64,000 nt of DNA from assembly GCF_014982805.1 (NCBI RefSeq), contig NZ_JADCKC010000003.1, positions 1 through 64,000 on the forward strand, given 5' to 3'. Below, one piece after another: positions 24,421 to 32,354 of this stretch. A model generated the notes under the pieces. The model did not search any database and was not told where the DNA came from. It saw only the letters and a program-made list of their open reading frames with translations. How positions within the stretch are numbered: the stretch's first letter is position 1; every line of letters begins with the position of its first letter. The DNA is from Gemmiger gallinarum. Its GTDB lineage: Bacteria; Bacillota; Clostridia; Oscillospirales; Ruminococcaceae. The position numbers and the translations under genes were made by a program.

Positions 24421-25638
24421 TTACGCCGGCATCTGTTTGAGGGCCAGCAGCAGCTCGCAGCCGCGGGCCTTCATTTCGACGGCCAGCGCATCGATCTGCG
24501 CCCGGGTGGCGTTGTGCACCCGGCAGACGGTCTGGCCGTTTTCGGAGCGGACCGGCTCCATGGGCAGCGAGAAGCCATAGGCTCCGCCCCGCACCCGCAC
24601 GCACCAGCTGCAGGGCTTTTTGTCCTCCAGCATATGGTCCAGCTTTTCAGCGGGCTGCCAGAAAAGGCTGTCATGTACCGCCGCGCCCTCCTTGAGAGCG
24701 TCGATCACATCGGCAACCACGGCGCTGGCGGTGGGCAGCTTGCCCGCGCCCTTGCCGTAGAAAACCACATCGCCCAGCATGTCGCCCTTGACGAGGATGG
24801 CATTGAACACGTCGTCCACACCGGCCAGCTGGTTGGTGTCCGGCACCAGCATGGGCTCCACGCCGGCGCTCAGGCCGCCATTCGCCTCCTCCCGGTACCA
24901 GGCGATCAGTTTGATGACACATTCCAGCGATTCCGCCGCCTTGACATCCAGGGAGGTCAGCTCCCGGATGCCCCGGGTGGGAATGTTATCCGGGTAAACA
25001 TGATGCCCGCAGGCCAGGCTGGCCAGAATGGCGATCTTGCGGCAGGCATCCCGGCCGTCCACGTCATCACCGGGGTCCTTGGTCTCGGCGTAGCCCAGCT
25101 TCTGGGCCAGGCGCAGCGCCTCATCAAAGCTCATGCCCTCCCGCTTCATCTTGGTCAGCATGAAGTTGGTGGTACCGTTGACGATGCCCTCGATCCGGCT
25201 GATGTGGTTGGCCGCCAGGCACTGGTGCATGGGGGTGATAATCGGGGTACCGCCGCCCACGCTGGCCTCGAACAGAAAGGCCGCTCCGTGTTCCCGCGCC
25301 AGAGCCAGCAGCTCGGCGCCGTAGGTGGCAACCATTTCCTTGTTGCTGGTGCAGACGCTGCGGCCGCTCTCCAGGCAGCGGCGCACATACGGATAGGCAA
25401 AGCGGGTACCGCCGATGGTCTCCACCACTGCCTTTACCTCCGGGTCGGCCAGGATGATATCCAGGTCCTTGACAAACAGCGCCGCATCCGGACTGTCGGA
25501 AAAGTCCCGCACATCCAGAATGTATTTGACCTCAACGGGTTCGCCTGCACGGCGGGCAATGGCTGCGGCATTTCTGCGGCAGACTTCCAGCACACCGCTG
25601 CCGACTGTGCCAAACCCCATGATCGCGATTTTTGCCAT
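24421..25638 (-). CDS. hom: Homoserine dehydrogenase
   Basis: A 405-residue enzyme that reduces aspartate semialdehyde to homoserine. The nucleotide-binding loop IMGFGTVGSGVLEV is at the N-terminus. The catalytic region contains EGIVNGTTNFMLTKM and the conserved AETKDPGDDVDGRDACRKIAILA. A short ACT-like tail remains at the C-terminus, about normal for Firmicute Hom. It follows the ACT regulator gene by 35 bases. Confidence 0.96.
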   Translation of the reverse strand: MAKIAIMGFGTVGSGVLEVCRRNAAAIARRAGEPVEVKYILDVRDFSDSPDAALFVKDLDIILADPEVKAVVETIGGTRFAYPYVRRCLESGRSVCTSNKEMVATYGAELLALAREHGAAFLFEASVGGGTPIITPMHQCLAANHISRIEGIVNGTTNFMLTKMKREGMSFDEALRLAQKLGYAETKDPGDDVDGRDACRKIAILASLACGHHVYPDNIPTRGIRELTSLDVKAAESLECVIKLIAWYREEANGGLSAGVEPMLVPDTNQLAGVDDVFNAILVKGDMLGDVVFYGKGAGKLPTASAVVADVIDALKEGAAVHDSLFWQPAEKLDHMLEDKKPCSWCVRVRGGAYGFSLPMEPVRSENGQTVCRVHNATRAQIDALAVEMKARGCELLLALKQMPA

Positions 25639-25673
25639 GTGTAATCTCTCCCCTCAAAACTACCGGCGCGGCT

Positions 25674-26102
25674 TCAGGTGCCGCGATGGACCTCGACCAC
25701 ATTGGGCTGACGCGAAAGATGCATCAGCATGTTTTCGACGCTCATCTGCATCATGCCGGTCCGCACAGTGACCTCCACCTGGGCGGCACCGTTCTCCGGC
25801 CGGGACTGAGTGATCGTCACGATGGATGCCCCTGCCGACGAAATGCCCGACAGCAGGCTTTGCAGCGCGCCGGTCTTGTCCAGAAGCGTCGCGATAACGG
25901 TGATCGTCTCGCGGCCCGTCTCGGCATCAAAGACACAGTCCTTATATTTGTAAAACGCGCTGCGCGAAATGCCTGCCCGCCGTGCCGCCGCCGAAATGTT
26001 GGTCACTTTCCCCGCAGCCAACAGCTGCTTGGCTTCCAGCACTTTGAGAAAAACGTCAGGCAAAACCGACGTGTCTACCAAAAGGAAACGTCGTTCGCTC
26101 AT
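25674..26102 (-). CDS. ACT-domain regulator-like protein (PheB/UPF0735 type)
   Basis: A 142-residue protein. Residues 1-60 contain a helix-turn-helix-like segment (AAGKVTNISAAARRAGISRSAFYKYKD). Residues 70-140 are an ACT domain (ITVIATLLDKTGALQSLLSGISSAGASIVTI). This matches the protein encoded ahead of hom in Bacillus, sometimes named PheB or ThrR, and the position here is the same. It probably senses an amino acid and controls the threonine operon; in Bacillus the homologue is reported as a repressor of threonine genes. Confidence 0.85.
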   Translation of the reverse strand: MSERRFLLVDTSVLPDVFLKVLEAKQLLAAGKVTNISAAARRAGISRSAFYKYKDCVFDAETGRETITVIATLLDKTGALQSLLSGISSAGASIVTITQSRPENGAAQVEVTVRTGMMQMSVENMLMHLSRQPNVVEVHRGT

Positions 26103-26144
26103 ATTGTCCCTCCCTCAAGTACATTTGTTTCTGAAACAAGGATA

Positions 26145-26173
26145 ATCATACCACGTGTGTACGCGTCGTGCAA
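26145..26173 (-). promoter_or_regulatory. Promoter of the ACT-hom-thrB-lysC operon
   Basis: Minus-strand TTGCAC (26168-26173), a 17-base spacer and TATGAT (26145-26150), 43 bases ahead of the ATG. From 26174 to 26365 the sequence is AT-rich with no gene or RNA motif that I recognise. Confidence 0.7.
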
Positions 26174-26365
26174 GCAAAAATGCCTGATTTGTCCCCCGTG
26201 GACGCATTTTTTGGCATTCGTCACATCTTTCAACCAAAATTTGTTTTTCATTTTTGGCGCTATGACCTATTGCAAAATTCAGGATGACCTCCCAAAACGG
26301 TTCCCGGCGTGTGTCTGCCCCATACGCACAGAGGCGTTTTCCAGCCAGAAACACTGCACAATAAA

Positions 26366-26417
26366 ATTTTACGGTAAACCACGCGCAGTCAGACTGTCAC
26401 GCAATTTACCGTAAAAT
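26366..26417 (-). terminator. Long palindrome, probable terminator of the penicillin-binding protein gene
   Basis: ATTTTACGGTAAA (26366-26378) and TTTACCGTAAAAT (26405-26417) are perfect complements. The 26 bases between them contain a second inverted repeat centred on CAGTC-A-GACTG. On the minus strand it is followed by TTTATTGTG, so it can terminate the gene that stops at 26477. The AT-rich outer stem is unlike the GC-rich terminators elsewhere in the window. Confidence 0.6.
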
Positions 26418-26476
26418 CAGGATTCTGTCTCTTGCCGGCATCCGCCCGGCGGCTCAGCCTGCTGTTCCGTCAGGAA

Positions 26477-28999
26477 TCAGCCGGTGGTGTCGGTGGCCGC
26501 ATTGAGGGCATCGGCTGCATAGGGATCCACATCATCGGTGTAGTTTTCGGGGAGGTTATCCTCGGTATAGTAACCGGTCAGGCCGCCGCCCGAGATGATG
26601 GAACCGGTAGACGGGTCAAACTGCTTGGTCACCACATCGTCCGCCATGGGGAAGTCCTTGTATTCCTTGTCGGCCTGGATTTCTTCCATCAGGGCCTTCC
26701 ACAGAACCTGCGTGGGTTTACCACTGGTAACGCCGTAGGTGTCCATGGGCGTCGGATCATCAAAGCCCCACCAGACTGCGGTGACATAGTACGGTGTCAT
26801 ACCCGCAAAGGTAAAGTCCTTGAAGTCGGAAGTCGTACCGGTCTTGGCCGCTGCGGGCAGGTTGCTCTCCGTATCGGGGACCATGCCGCGGGCAGTACCG
26901 GTTTTCAGAACGTTCTGGAGCATGCGGTTCATGATGGTCGCCGTGGAAGGCTTGATGGCCTGCGTCGTGGAGATCCGCTTGGAGTTGTCCAGATACAGGT
27001 TGTCCTTCGAGTCGTAGACCTCCGTGAAATAATGGGGCGTAGTATAGGTGCCGTCGTAGAAGATGGTATAGGCCGCCGCCAGCTGGACCGTCGTCAGGCC
27101 GCGAGACTGTGCGCCCAAAACCAGAGGCGCATAATCCATGTCCTTCTCCGCATCCAGATAGGTGCACTGGAGGGTGTCGTGGGCAAAGTTGAACATCATC
27201 TCGGTACCGACCAGCTGGCCGATACGCACAGCAACGGTATTCAGCGACTGCTGCAGTGCGTCATAGGTGAGCACCGTAGCGCCGTCGCCGCCCGAACCGC
27301 CGTAGTTCTCCGGCCAGGAGCGCCAGACATCATCCCGGGCCAGTGTGCTGGCCGCGAAGGGGTCCAGATAGGAATACTGACTCTTCAGGACTTTCTTGTC
27401 CGCGGCTGTATAGATGCCAAGGTCGATCTGACGGGACGAATAGGTGGTCAGACCATTATCAATGGCAAGGCAGTAAGCCGCAATGGGCTTCATGGTAGAA
27501 CCGGTCTGGTGGGGCTCGGTCGCACGGTTGAAGACCAGATCATACTTTTTCTCGCCCAGGCCGCCAACCACGGCAACCACCTGTCCGTCGTAATCCACAA
27601 CGGCAGCTGCTGCCTGCGTACGGACCTTTTCATAGAAAATCAGAGTATTGGTCTCCTCATCCACCGTTGTCTTGAAGGCGGTGCTTTCATCGTCAGTATA
27701 GACCGGAATGGCATCCTGCCCAAAAACGGATACCATCTCGCCGTCAGAGTTTTCCTGCAGAGGAAGGCCATCCTCATCATAGGTGATCTCGCCGTCTGCC
27801 GGAATGGTCGTTTCGACTTCCTCATCATGCCACAGAGCCGGGAAGTACTCGTCATTCTCGTTGAGCATGAGAGTCTCCAGCGTGGACTGAACTTTGGGAT
27901 CCACCGTGGCGTAGACGCGCAGGCCGCCATTGAGCACCTCGCTCCGGGCCTCCTGCGCCGTCATGTTGTAGGTCTCCATGATGGCTTCCACCAGGTCGTT
28001 ATACAGCGCATCGGTGAAGTAGGAGTTGTTGGAACTGACCGTCGCGGTTTCGGTGGAGGAGGAACTTTCCACCAGGGTAATGGGCTCCGCGCTGGCGGCG
28101 TCACATTCTTCCTGGGTGATATAGCCCTGATTGCACATTTCCTGCAACACATGGTTGCGGCGGACGGTCAGGTTCTCAGGGTTATAGAAGGGGTTGTAGC
28201 TGGTGGGATTCTTGGTGATGGAGGCCAGCACGGCGCACTCACTCAGCGTCAGGTCGGATACCGTCTTGCCAAAGTAGGTCTGCGCGCCCACCTCCATACC
28301 GTAGATCTGTCCGGTCAGCGGGATGGTGTTAAGGTATGCTTCCAGAATGGTCGCCTTGCTGTACCGGTTGCACAGACCGATGGCGCGGAAAATCTCGCGG
28401 ATCTTGCGCAGATAGCCGTCAATACCGCCCACATCGTTATCCTGGGTCAGGTTTTTGACCAGCTGCTGCTCCAGCGTGGAGGCGCCGGTGGTCTGACCGT
28501 AGATGGCATTGCCGGTGAATTCGTTCAGGGCCGCGCCGATGGTACGCTTGATATTGATGCCGGGCTCGTCGTAGAAGTTTTTATCCTCAACGGCAATGAC
28601 GGCCTGCTGCAGATACAGCGGCATCTCATCCAGCGATTTCCAGATACGGTTGTCGCTGCCGGAGAAGGTGGCATAAGGCTCCCACTCGTTGGTGTCCTGG
28701 TTCAGGGCGTAGACGATGGTGGTTTCCTTAAGCTTCTGGTTGTCCAGGTCAAGCTCGGTGTCGTTGGCAGTGACTTCCACAATGTACATTGCCAGAATCA
28801 CGCCCGCCACGCTGCACGCCATAATGCCGACGCAGAACAGGCAGACAAAGGTCCGCCAGATATATCCCCAAACGCTGTGGCGGCGTTTGCGGGGCTTTTT
28901 CTTTTTACCGCCTGCGGCGGAATTTCCGGCATTTTGTGCGGGATCAGACGCATTTTTGGCGCCGTCGACCGAGATATGCCGTTCTTTTTTGGGGTCTAT
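26477..28999 (-). CDS. Class A penicillin-binding protein (PBP1A-like), apparent AUA start
   Basis: A bifunctional peptidoglycan synthase of 840 residues if initiated at 28999. The order is a basic cytoplasmic tail (KKKKPRKRR), one membrane helix, a glycosyltransferase domain (AVEDKNFYDEPGINIKR, TGASTLEQQLVKNL), then a transpeptidase with STMK, SLN and KTG motifs. The first ATG (28822) lies inside the membrane helix and has no ribosome site. The frame continues 59 codons upstream to AAAGGAGG followed eight bases later by ATA, with a stop just before and no ATG, GTG or TTG between. The C-terminal 60 residues are acidic and low-complexity. Confidence 0.88.
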   Translation of the reverse strand: MDPKKERHISVDGAKNASDPAQNAGNSAAGGKKKKPRKRRHSVWGYIWRTFVCLFCVGIMACSVAGVILAMYIVEVTANDTELDLDNQKLKETTIVYALNQDTNEWEPYATFSGSDNRIWKSLDEMPLYLQQAVIAVEDKNFYDEPGINIKRTIGAALNEFTGNAIYGQTTGASTLEQQLVKNLTQDNDVGGIDGYLRKIREIFRAIGLCNRYSKATILEAYLNTIPLTGQIYGMEVGAQTYFGKTVSDLTLSECAVLASITKNPTSYNPFYNPENLTVRRNHVLQEMCNQGYITQEECDAASAEPITLVESSSSTETATVSSNNSYFTDALYNDLVEAIMETYNMTAQEARSEVLNGGLRVYATVDPKVQSTLETLMLNENDEYFPALWHDEEVETTIPADGEITYDEDGLPLQENSDGEMVSVFGQDAIPVYTDDESTAFKTTVDEETNTLIFYEKVRTQAAAAVVDYDGQVVAVVGGLGEKKYDLVFNRATEPHQTGSTMKPIAAYCLAIDNGLTTYSSRQIDLGIYTAADKKVLKSQYSYLDPFAASTLARDDVWRSWPENYGGSGGDGATVLTYDALQQSLNTVAVRIGQLVGTEMMFNFAHDTLQCTYLDAEKDMDYAPLVLGAQSRGLTTVQLAAAYTIFYDGTYTTPHYFTEVYDSKDNLYLDNSKRISTTQAIKPSTATIMNRMLQNVLKTGTARGMVPDTESNLPAAAKTGTTSDFKDFTFAGMTPYYVTAVWWGFDDPTPMDTYGVTSGKPTQVLWKALMEEIQADKEYKDFPMADDVVTKQFDPSTGSIISGGGLTGYYTEDNLPENYTDDVDPYAADALNAATDTTG

Positions 29000-29096
29000 G
29001 GGGACCGCCTCCTTTGCGGAAACTGTTCAACAATCTGACAAGGTATCCCCTGCCGCCCTGCGCAGTCACACAGTTAGCGAGGATACCATAGACTGA

Positions 29097-29105
29097 ATTA
29101 TAACA
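29097..29105 (-). promoter_or_regulatory. Extended -10 promoter of the penicillin-binding protein gene
   Basis: The minus strand reads TGTTATAAT, an extended -10 box with no clear -35. The leader of about 90 bases contains GGTATCC and GGATACC arms (29042-29088) that could form a hairpin. Confidence 0.5.
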
Positions 29106-29247
29106 CAAAGTATTGCCAAAAGTATAGGCGTCAAAGAAAAATTCACAACAAAAAGGGTTACCCCTCTGCCTGCACGGGAATACTGTGTGCAGCAACGTTA
29201 TTTTTTTGCCGTCCTGTTCCGGTCGGCTGAAAGGGGCGCATTGACAC

Positions 29248-29562
29248 ATGCAAAAGGAACACAGAACAGGCTGGTGGCTGTATCTCTCACTGCTGGGAGC
29301 GCTGGCATTGCTGTGCATCGTGGCCGGAGCCCTGTGGTTCGCGCTGGGCAGCCGACCGCAGGCAGAGCAAAGCACCGGCTATCTGCTCAAGGACAACGGC
29401 GGGCATCTTGCCCTGTACACCGCCGACGGCACCGGGCCATTGGCTGAGTACGATATCTATACCAGTCTTTTGCCTGAAAACGACATTCTCGCCCTGCAGG
29501 AAGGCGTCGCCGTGGCTGACGAGGCGGAACTGCAGCAGCGGCTGGAGGATTACGGGCTGTAA
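29248..29562 (+). CDS. Small membrane-anchored protein with BofC-like C-terminal motif
   Basis: A 104-residue protein: a membrane anchor at residues 11-33, a short linker, then a 60-residue domain beginning GYLLKDNGGHLALYTADG and ending LPENDILALQEGVAVADEAELQQRLEDYGL in family style. The pattern LPExDxxxLxxGxxVxDExELxxxLEDY is shared by many clostridial hypothetical proteins that resemble the C-terminal domain of BofC, a forespore regulator of SigK processing. A role in sporulation is only a suggestion. It is divergent from the penicillin-binding protein gene. Its ribosome site (AAGGGG, 11 bases away) is weak. Confidence 0.7.
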   Translation: MQKEHRTGWWLYLSLLGALALLCIVAGALWFALGSRPQAEQSTGYLLKDNGGHLALYTADGTGPLAEYDIYTSLLPENDILALQEGVAVADEAELQQRLEDYGL

Positions 29563-29584
29563 AGCATTTATGCCTGCCGGCTCC

Positions 29585-30589
29585 TCACTCGTCGGCGGGA
29601 AGGTTGGGCCGGTCCTGGTCGCCGTCCGCCTTGAAGATGACAAAGCCATCCGGTTTGTTGGTAAAGTAGTAGTACTCGGTATTTTCGCGCAGAGGCGGCG
29701 ACAGATAGTTGGGGATGACAGTGCCGTCCCCCGGCACACGCTCACAGAATCCTGCGGCACGCCAGATCTCCGCCGGGATGCCTGCGTTATAGCAGTCCAT
29801 ATACTCGGCGCCGGATGCCCGCAGAATGGCATCCAGTGCCCGGCCCAGGGTGGGCAGCACCTCGTCGGGACCGATATAGTCCACCAGGCGCACTACCGGC
29901 ACACAGCCGGTCTCCTCCGCGGAAACGATGCGTGTGACCACATAGGCCAGCGGGCGGCCGGCTTCCATGGCCGCCCATACATAATAATGGAAGTGCGGAT
30001 AGTAAAAATACCGCCGCCGCAGATACCACACATCCTTCTGCGGGGTATGGCCCGAAGCCGGGACCCCCAACGGGATCAGGTCCGCCGCCGTACGCACCGG
30101 AGTCAGGATCCTGCTGCTGCGCACCGGAAGAATGTTCTTCTCGGTAAACTGCGCCAGATGGTAGGACGGCAGATTGGCCAGGCGGTAATAATGATTCATG
30201 CGCTCAGCCTTCCACCCCAAAAAGTGATAGAGGGCACAGGTCGCGGCGCGGATGTTGTTGCAGGCCAGCACCCGGGCATGGGTAAGCTCGGGCAGGGCGT
30301 TCATCAGCTCCAGCCCCACACCGTTATGGCCCTTCTCCGCCACCCAGATGGAAACCCACACATCCGGAGTCGCCGAGGTGTTGGCCAGAATATACCCGGC
30401 CACACTGAGGAAGCGGCCGTGATGTTCCGCCACTGCAAACTGGGGCACGCCGCCCCTGCCCACATAATAATGGCGGTAGAGCTCTGCCCGGTTGATGAGG
30501 GGCAGTCTCATATCGAAATGGCCGTTGATGAAGTCGCGGATCGCGTCGTCCTCGCCCAGGCGTGCCAGGCGGTATACTACATCAGACAA
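29585..30589 (-). CDS. GNAT-like acyltransferase
   Basis: A 334-residue protein whose N-terminal 140 residues follow the GNAT acetyltransferase plan: VYRLARLGEDDAIRDFI, FAVAEHHGRFLSVAGYILAN, VSIWVAEKGHNGVGLELMNAL, then NNIRAATCALYHFLGWKAE. The C-terminal half is unassigned but Tyr/Trp-rich and could be a second GNAT-like lobe. It starts at a TTG (30589) seven bases after GGAGGG and overlaps the end of the reductase gene by eight bases. As the last gene of the ACP cluster it is a good candidate for the enzyme that transfers the finished acyl group. Confidence 0.65.
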   Translation of the reverse strand: MSDVVYRLARLGEDDAIRDFINGHFDMRLPLINRAELYRHYYVGRGGVPQFAVAEHHGRFLSVAGYILANTSATPDVWVSIWVAEKGHNGVGLELMNALPELTHARVLACNNIRAATCALYHFLGWKAERMNHYYRLANLPSYHLAQFTEKNILPVRSSRILTPVRTAADLIPLGVPASGHTPQKDVWYLRRRYFYYPHFHYYVWAAMEAGRPLAYVVTRIVSAEETGCVPVVRLVDYIGPDEVLPTLGRALDAILRASGAEYMDCYNAGIPAEIWRAAGFCERVPGDGTVIPNYLSPPLRENTEYYYFTNKPDGFVIFKADGDQDRPNLPADE

Positions 30590-31325
30590 TGGCGGACCCT
30601 CCGGTGACGGGCAGCGTGACGCCGGTGATAAAGCGGGCTTCCTCCGACAGCAGGAATGCCATGGCCGGCACCACGTCGTCCGGCGTTGCGTTGCGGCCCA
30701 TGGGATTGTCGGCAGCTGCGGCCTGAACGATGAGGTCGGGGGTATCCTTGAGGAAGTGGGTCTCCATCATGCTGGGCGCCACACAGTTGACCGTGACGCC
30801 CTGACGGGCATACTCCACGGCCAGGCTCTTGACCAGTCCGCCGATGGCACTCTTGGCCATGACGTAAGCTGCCGTGTTCTTGGGCGGGCAGCCAATGGTG
30901 TAACTGGTCTGGATGAACAGCACCCGGCCAAAGCCCGCCTTGGCCATTTTGGGCACAAAGACCCGGCAGATTTTGACGGCGCTGTGAACCTGGATCTCCA
31001 TATCCCGGGCAAAGCGTTCCTCGTCAAAATTCTTGAAGCGGGTATTGACCACCGGCAGGGCCGGCAGATGGACAAAGTGAGTGGGTGCCGGAGCAGTCTG
31101 CTCCACCAGCCGGATGAAAGCATCCACCTTGTACATATCCGACAGATCAACGTCAAAAGGCCGCACCTGGCCGGGATATTTCTGGCAGAGGGGGGCGAGC
31201 TTTTCCACATCGCCGCAGCCCTGGGCCAGTACCAGGGTATCGGCAGGCGCGCCGTCCAGCAGGCGGGAAATCAATGTGGTGCCCACGTCACTGGTGGCAC
31301 CGGTGATCAGATAGGTATATGCCAT
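30582..31325 (-). CDS. SDR-family oxidoreductase (FabG-like)
   Basis: A 247-residue short-chain dehydrogenase. The nucleotide loop TGATSDVG is at residues 8-15, and the catalytic Ser141, Tyr154 and Lys158 (YVMAK) are in place. The C-terminal half has VNCVAPSMMET, the FabG-like lid region. Within an ACP-MaoC-SDR operon the likely reaction is reduction of a 3-ketoacyl-ACP. The start at 31325 follows AAGGAGG by eight bases. Confidence 0.85.
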   Translation of the reverse strand: MAYTYLITGATSDVGTTLISRLLDGAPADTLVLAQGCGDVEKLAPLCQKYPGQVRPFDVDLSDMYKVDAFIRLVEQTAPAPTHFVHLPALPVVNTRFKNFDEERFARDMEIQVHSAVKICRVFVPKMAKAGFGRVLFIQTSYTIGCPPKNTAAYVMAKSAIGGLVKSLAVEYARQGVTVNCVAPSMMETHFLKDTPDLIVQAAAADNPMGRNATPDDVVPAMAFLLSEEARFITGVTLPVTGGSAIV

Positions 31326-31466
31326 AAAAGGACCTCCTTGCTGTGCATCGGGACAGAGTGAAGAGACCTGCATGCCATAAAGCGTTGTGTCCGCCATGAA
31401 GGTTCCTCTCTCCCCTGCCGTCTGCGCATGTCTGAGCGCCGCAGGGCGCGGGCAGTGTTTCCTATA

Positions 31467-31883
31467 TTATTTGGCAAGTCCCGCCCGGATGATTCCGCGC
31501 GTAACTTTTTTGCCGTCCTGGTTGGTGATGACCGCCTTGATCTCGGCCTCGCCCACCGCCTCGCTCACATGGGTGACAGTGCCCGAAACGGTCAGGGTAT
31601 CCCCCACAAAGACAGGGCGGGCAAACTTGCACTCCACCCCGTGGAGCAGGCAATGCTCGCCGGGAAGATAAACACCCGCCAGCGTGGAGAAAAAGCTGGC
31701 CCCCAGCATGCCGTAGACCACCCGGCCCGGGTATCCCCGGCCTTTGGCATACTCCTCATCCACATGGATGGGCGAGCAGTCGCCGGTGAGGTTGAGAAAG
31801 GCATCCATCATCTCCTGGGAGATGGTGACGGTAAAGGACTGAGTCAGGCCGGGCTGCATCTCGGCCAGTGTATAGTGGTTCAT
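31467..31883 (-). CDS. MaoC-like (R)-specific enoyl hydratase
   Basis: A 138-residue single hot-dog domain. The hydratase motif LTGDCSPIHVDEEYAK gives the catalytic Asp35 and His40, followed by GRVVYGMLGASFFSTLAG as in PhaJ-type enzymes. Substrate is probably an ACP- or CoA-bound acyl chain. AAGGAGG precedes the ATG by six bases. It is second in the operon that starts with an acyl carrier protein. Confidence 0.87.
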   Translation of the reverse strand: MNHYTLAEMQPGLTQSFTVTISQEMMDAFLNLTGDCSPIHVDEEYAKGRGYPGRVVYGMLGASFFSTLAGVYLPGEHCLLHGVECKFARPVFVGDTLTVSGTVTHVSEAVGEAEIKAVITNQDGKKVTRGIIRAGLAK

Positions 31884-31971
31884 GGGGGACCTCCTTGCGG
31901 GTCTTTTCCGGATACGGCAAAGGGCGGGCGCACGGCCCGCCCAAAGACTTTGTGTTCTGCGGTGAAAAGGC

Positions 31972-32214
31972 TCAGCCGACCATCCGCTTGACCAGGTCCA
32001 GCAGATCGCCCACATCCTTGAGTCCGCGGACATCCGCCAGCTTGAATTTGATGGAGAACTTCTTCTCGATGGCAGTCAGCAGATTGATCTGCTCCAGGCT
32101 GTCCCAGTCCTCAATGTCATCGGCGCAGGTGTCGCGGGTGATCACCAGGGTGTCGTCGTCAAAATTATCGCGGAAAATTTCCTGAACCGCGTCCAGAATT
32201 GCTTGCTCAGTCAT
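31972..32214 (-). CDS. Acyl carrier protein
   Basis: An 80-residue carrier protein with the phosphopantetheine site DWDSLEQINLL (Ser39) and the usual four-helix plan. The surrounding sequence differs from a housekeeping AcpP (VVMALEEEF is replaced by LLTAIEKKFSIKF), and it is not next to fab genes, so it is likely a dedicated carrier. It is first in the ACP-MaoC-SDR-GNAT operon. Confidence 0.9.
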   Translation of the reverse strand: MTEQAILDAVQEIFRDNFDDDTLVITRDTCADDIEDWDSLEQINLLTAIEKKFSIKFKLADVRGLKDVGDLLDLVKRMVG

Positions 32215-32287
32215 TGGTCAACTCTCCTTAAGCTGTTTTGCCTGTGTTTCCTGTCCTTGGGGCAGAAAACGGTATTATACCGGATAT

Positions 32288-32316
32288 AGTGTACCACAAA
32301 CGGCCTGCGCAGGCAA
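32288..32316 (-). promoter_or_regulatory. Possible promoter of the ACP operon
   Basis: Minus-strand TTGCCT (32311-32316), a 17-base spacer and TACACT (32288-32293). A better -10 box (TATAAT, inside GGTATAATACC) follows 15 bases on but lacks a matching -35, so the exact start is uncertain. Confidence 0.35.
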
Positions 32317-32354
32317 GCCGAAGGGGGTTCAAACCGGGCCGGTTTCCCCGGTTT

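Noticed and set aside
22120-25644. A 1174-codon open frame on the + strand
   Set aside because: It lies antisense to lysC, thrB and hom, which have clear motifs; the frame is open because of the G/C-rich third positions of those genes.
26432-29038. An 868-codon open frame on the + strand
   Set aside because: Antisense to the penicillin-binding protein gene; same codon-bias effect.
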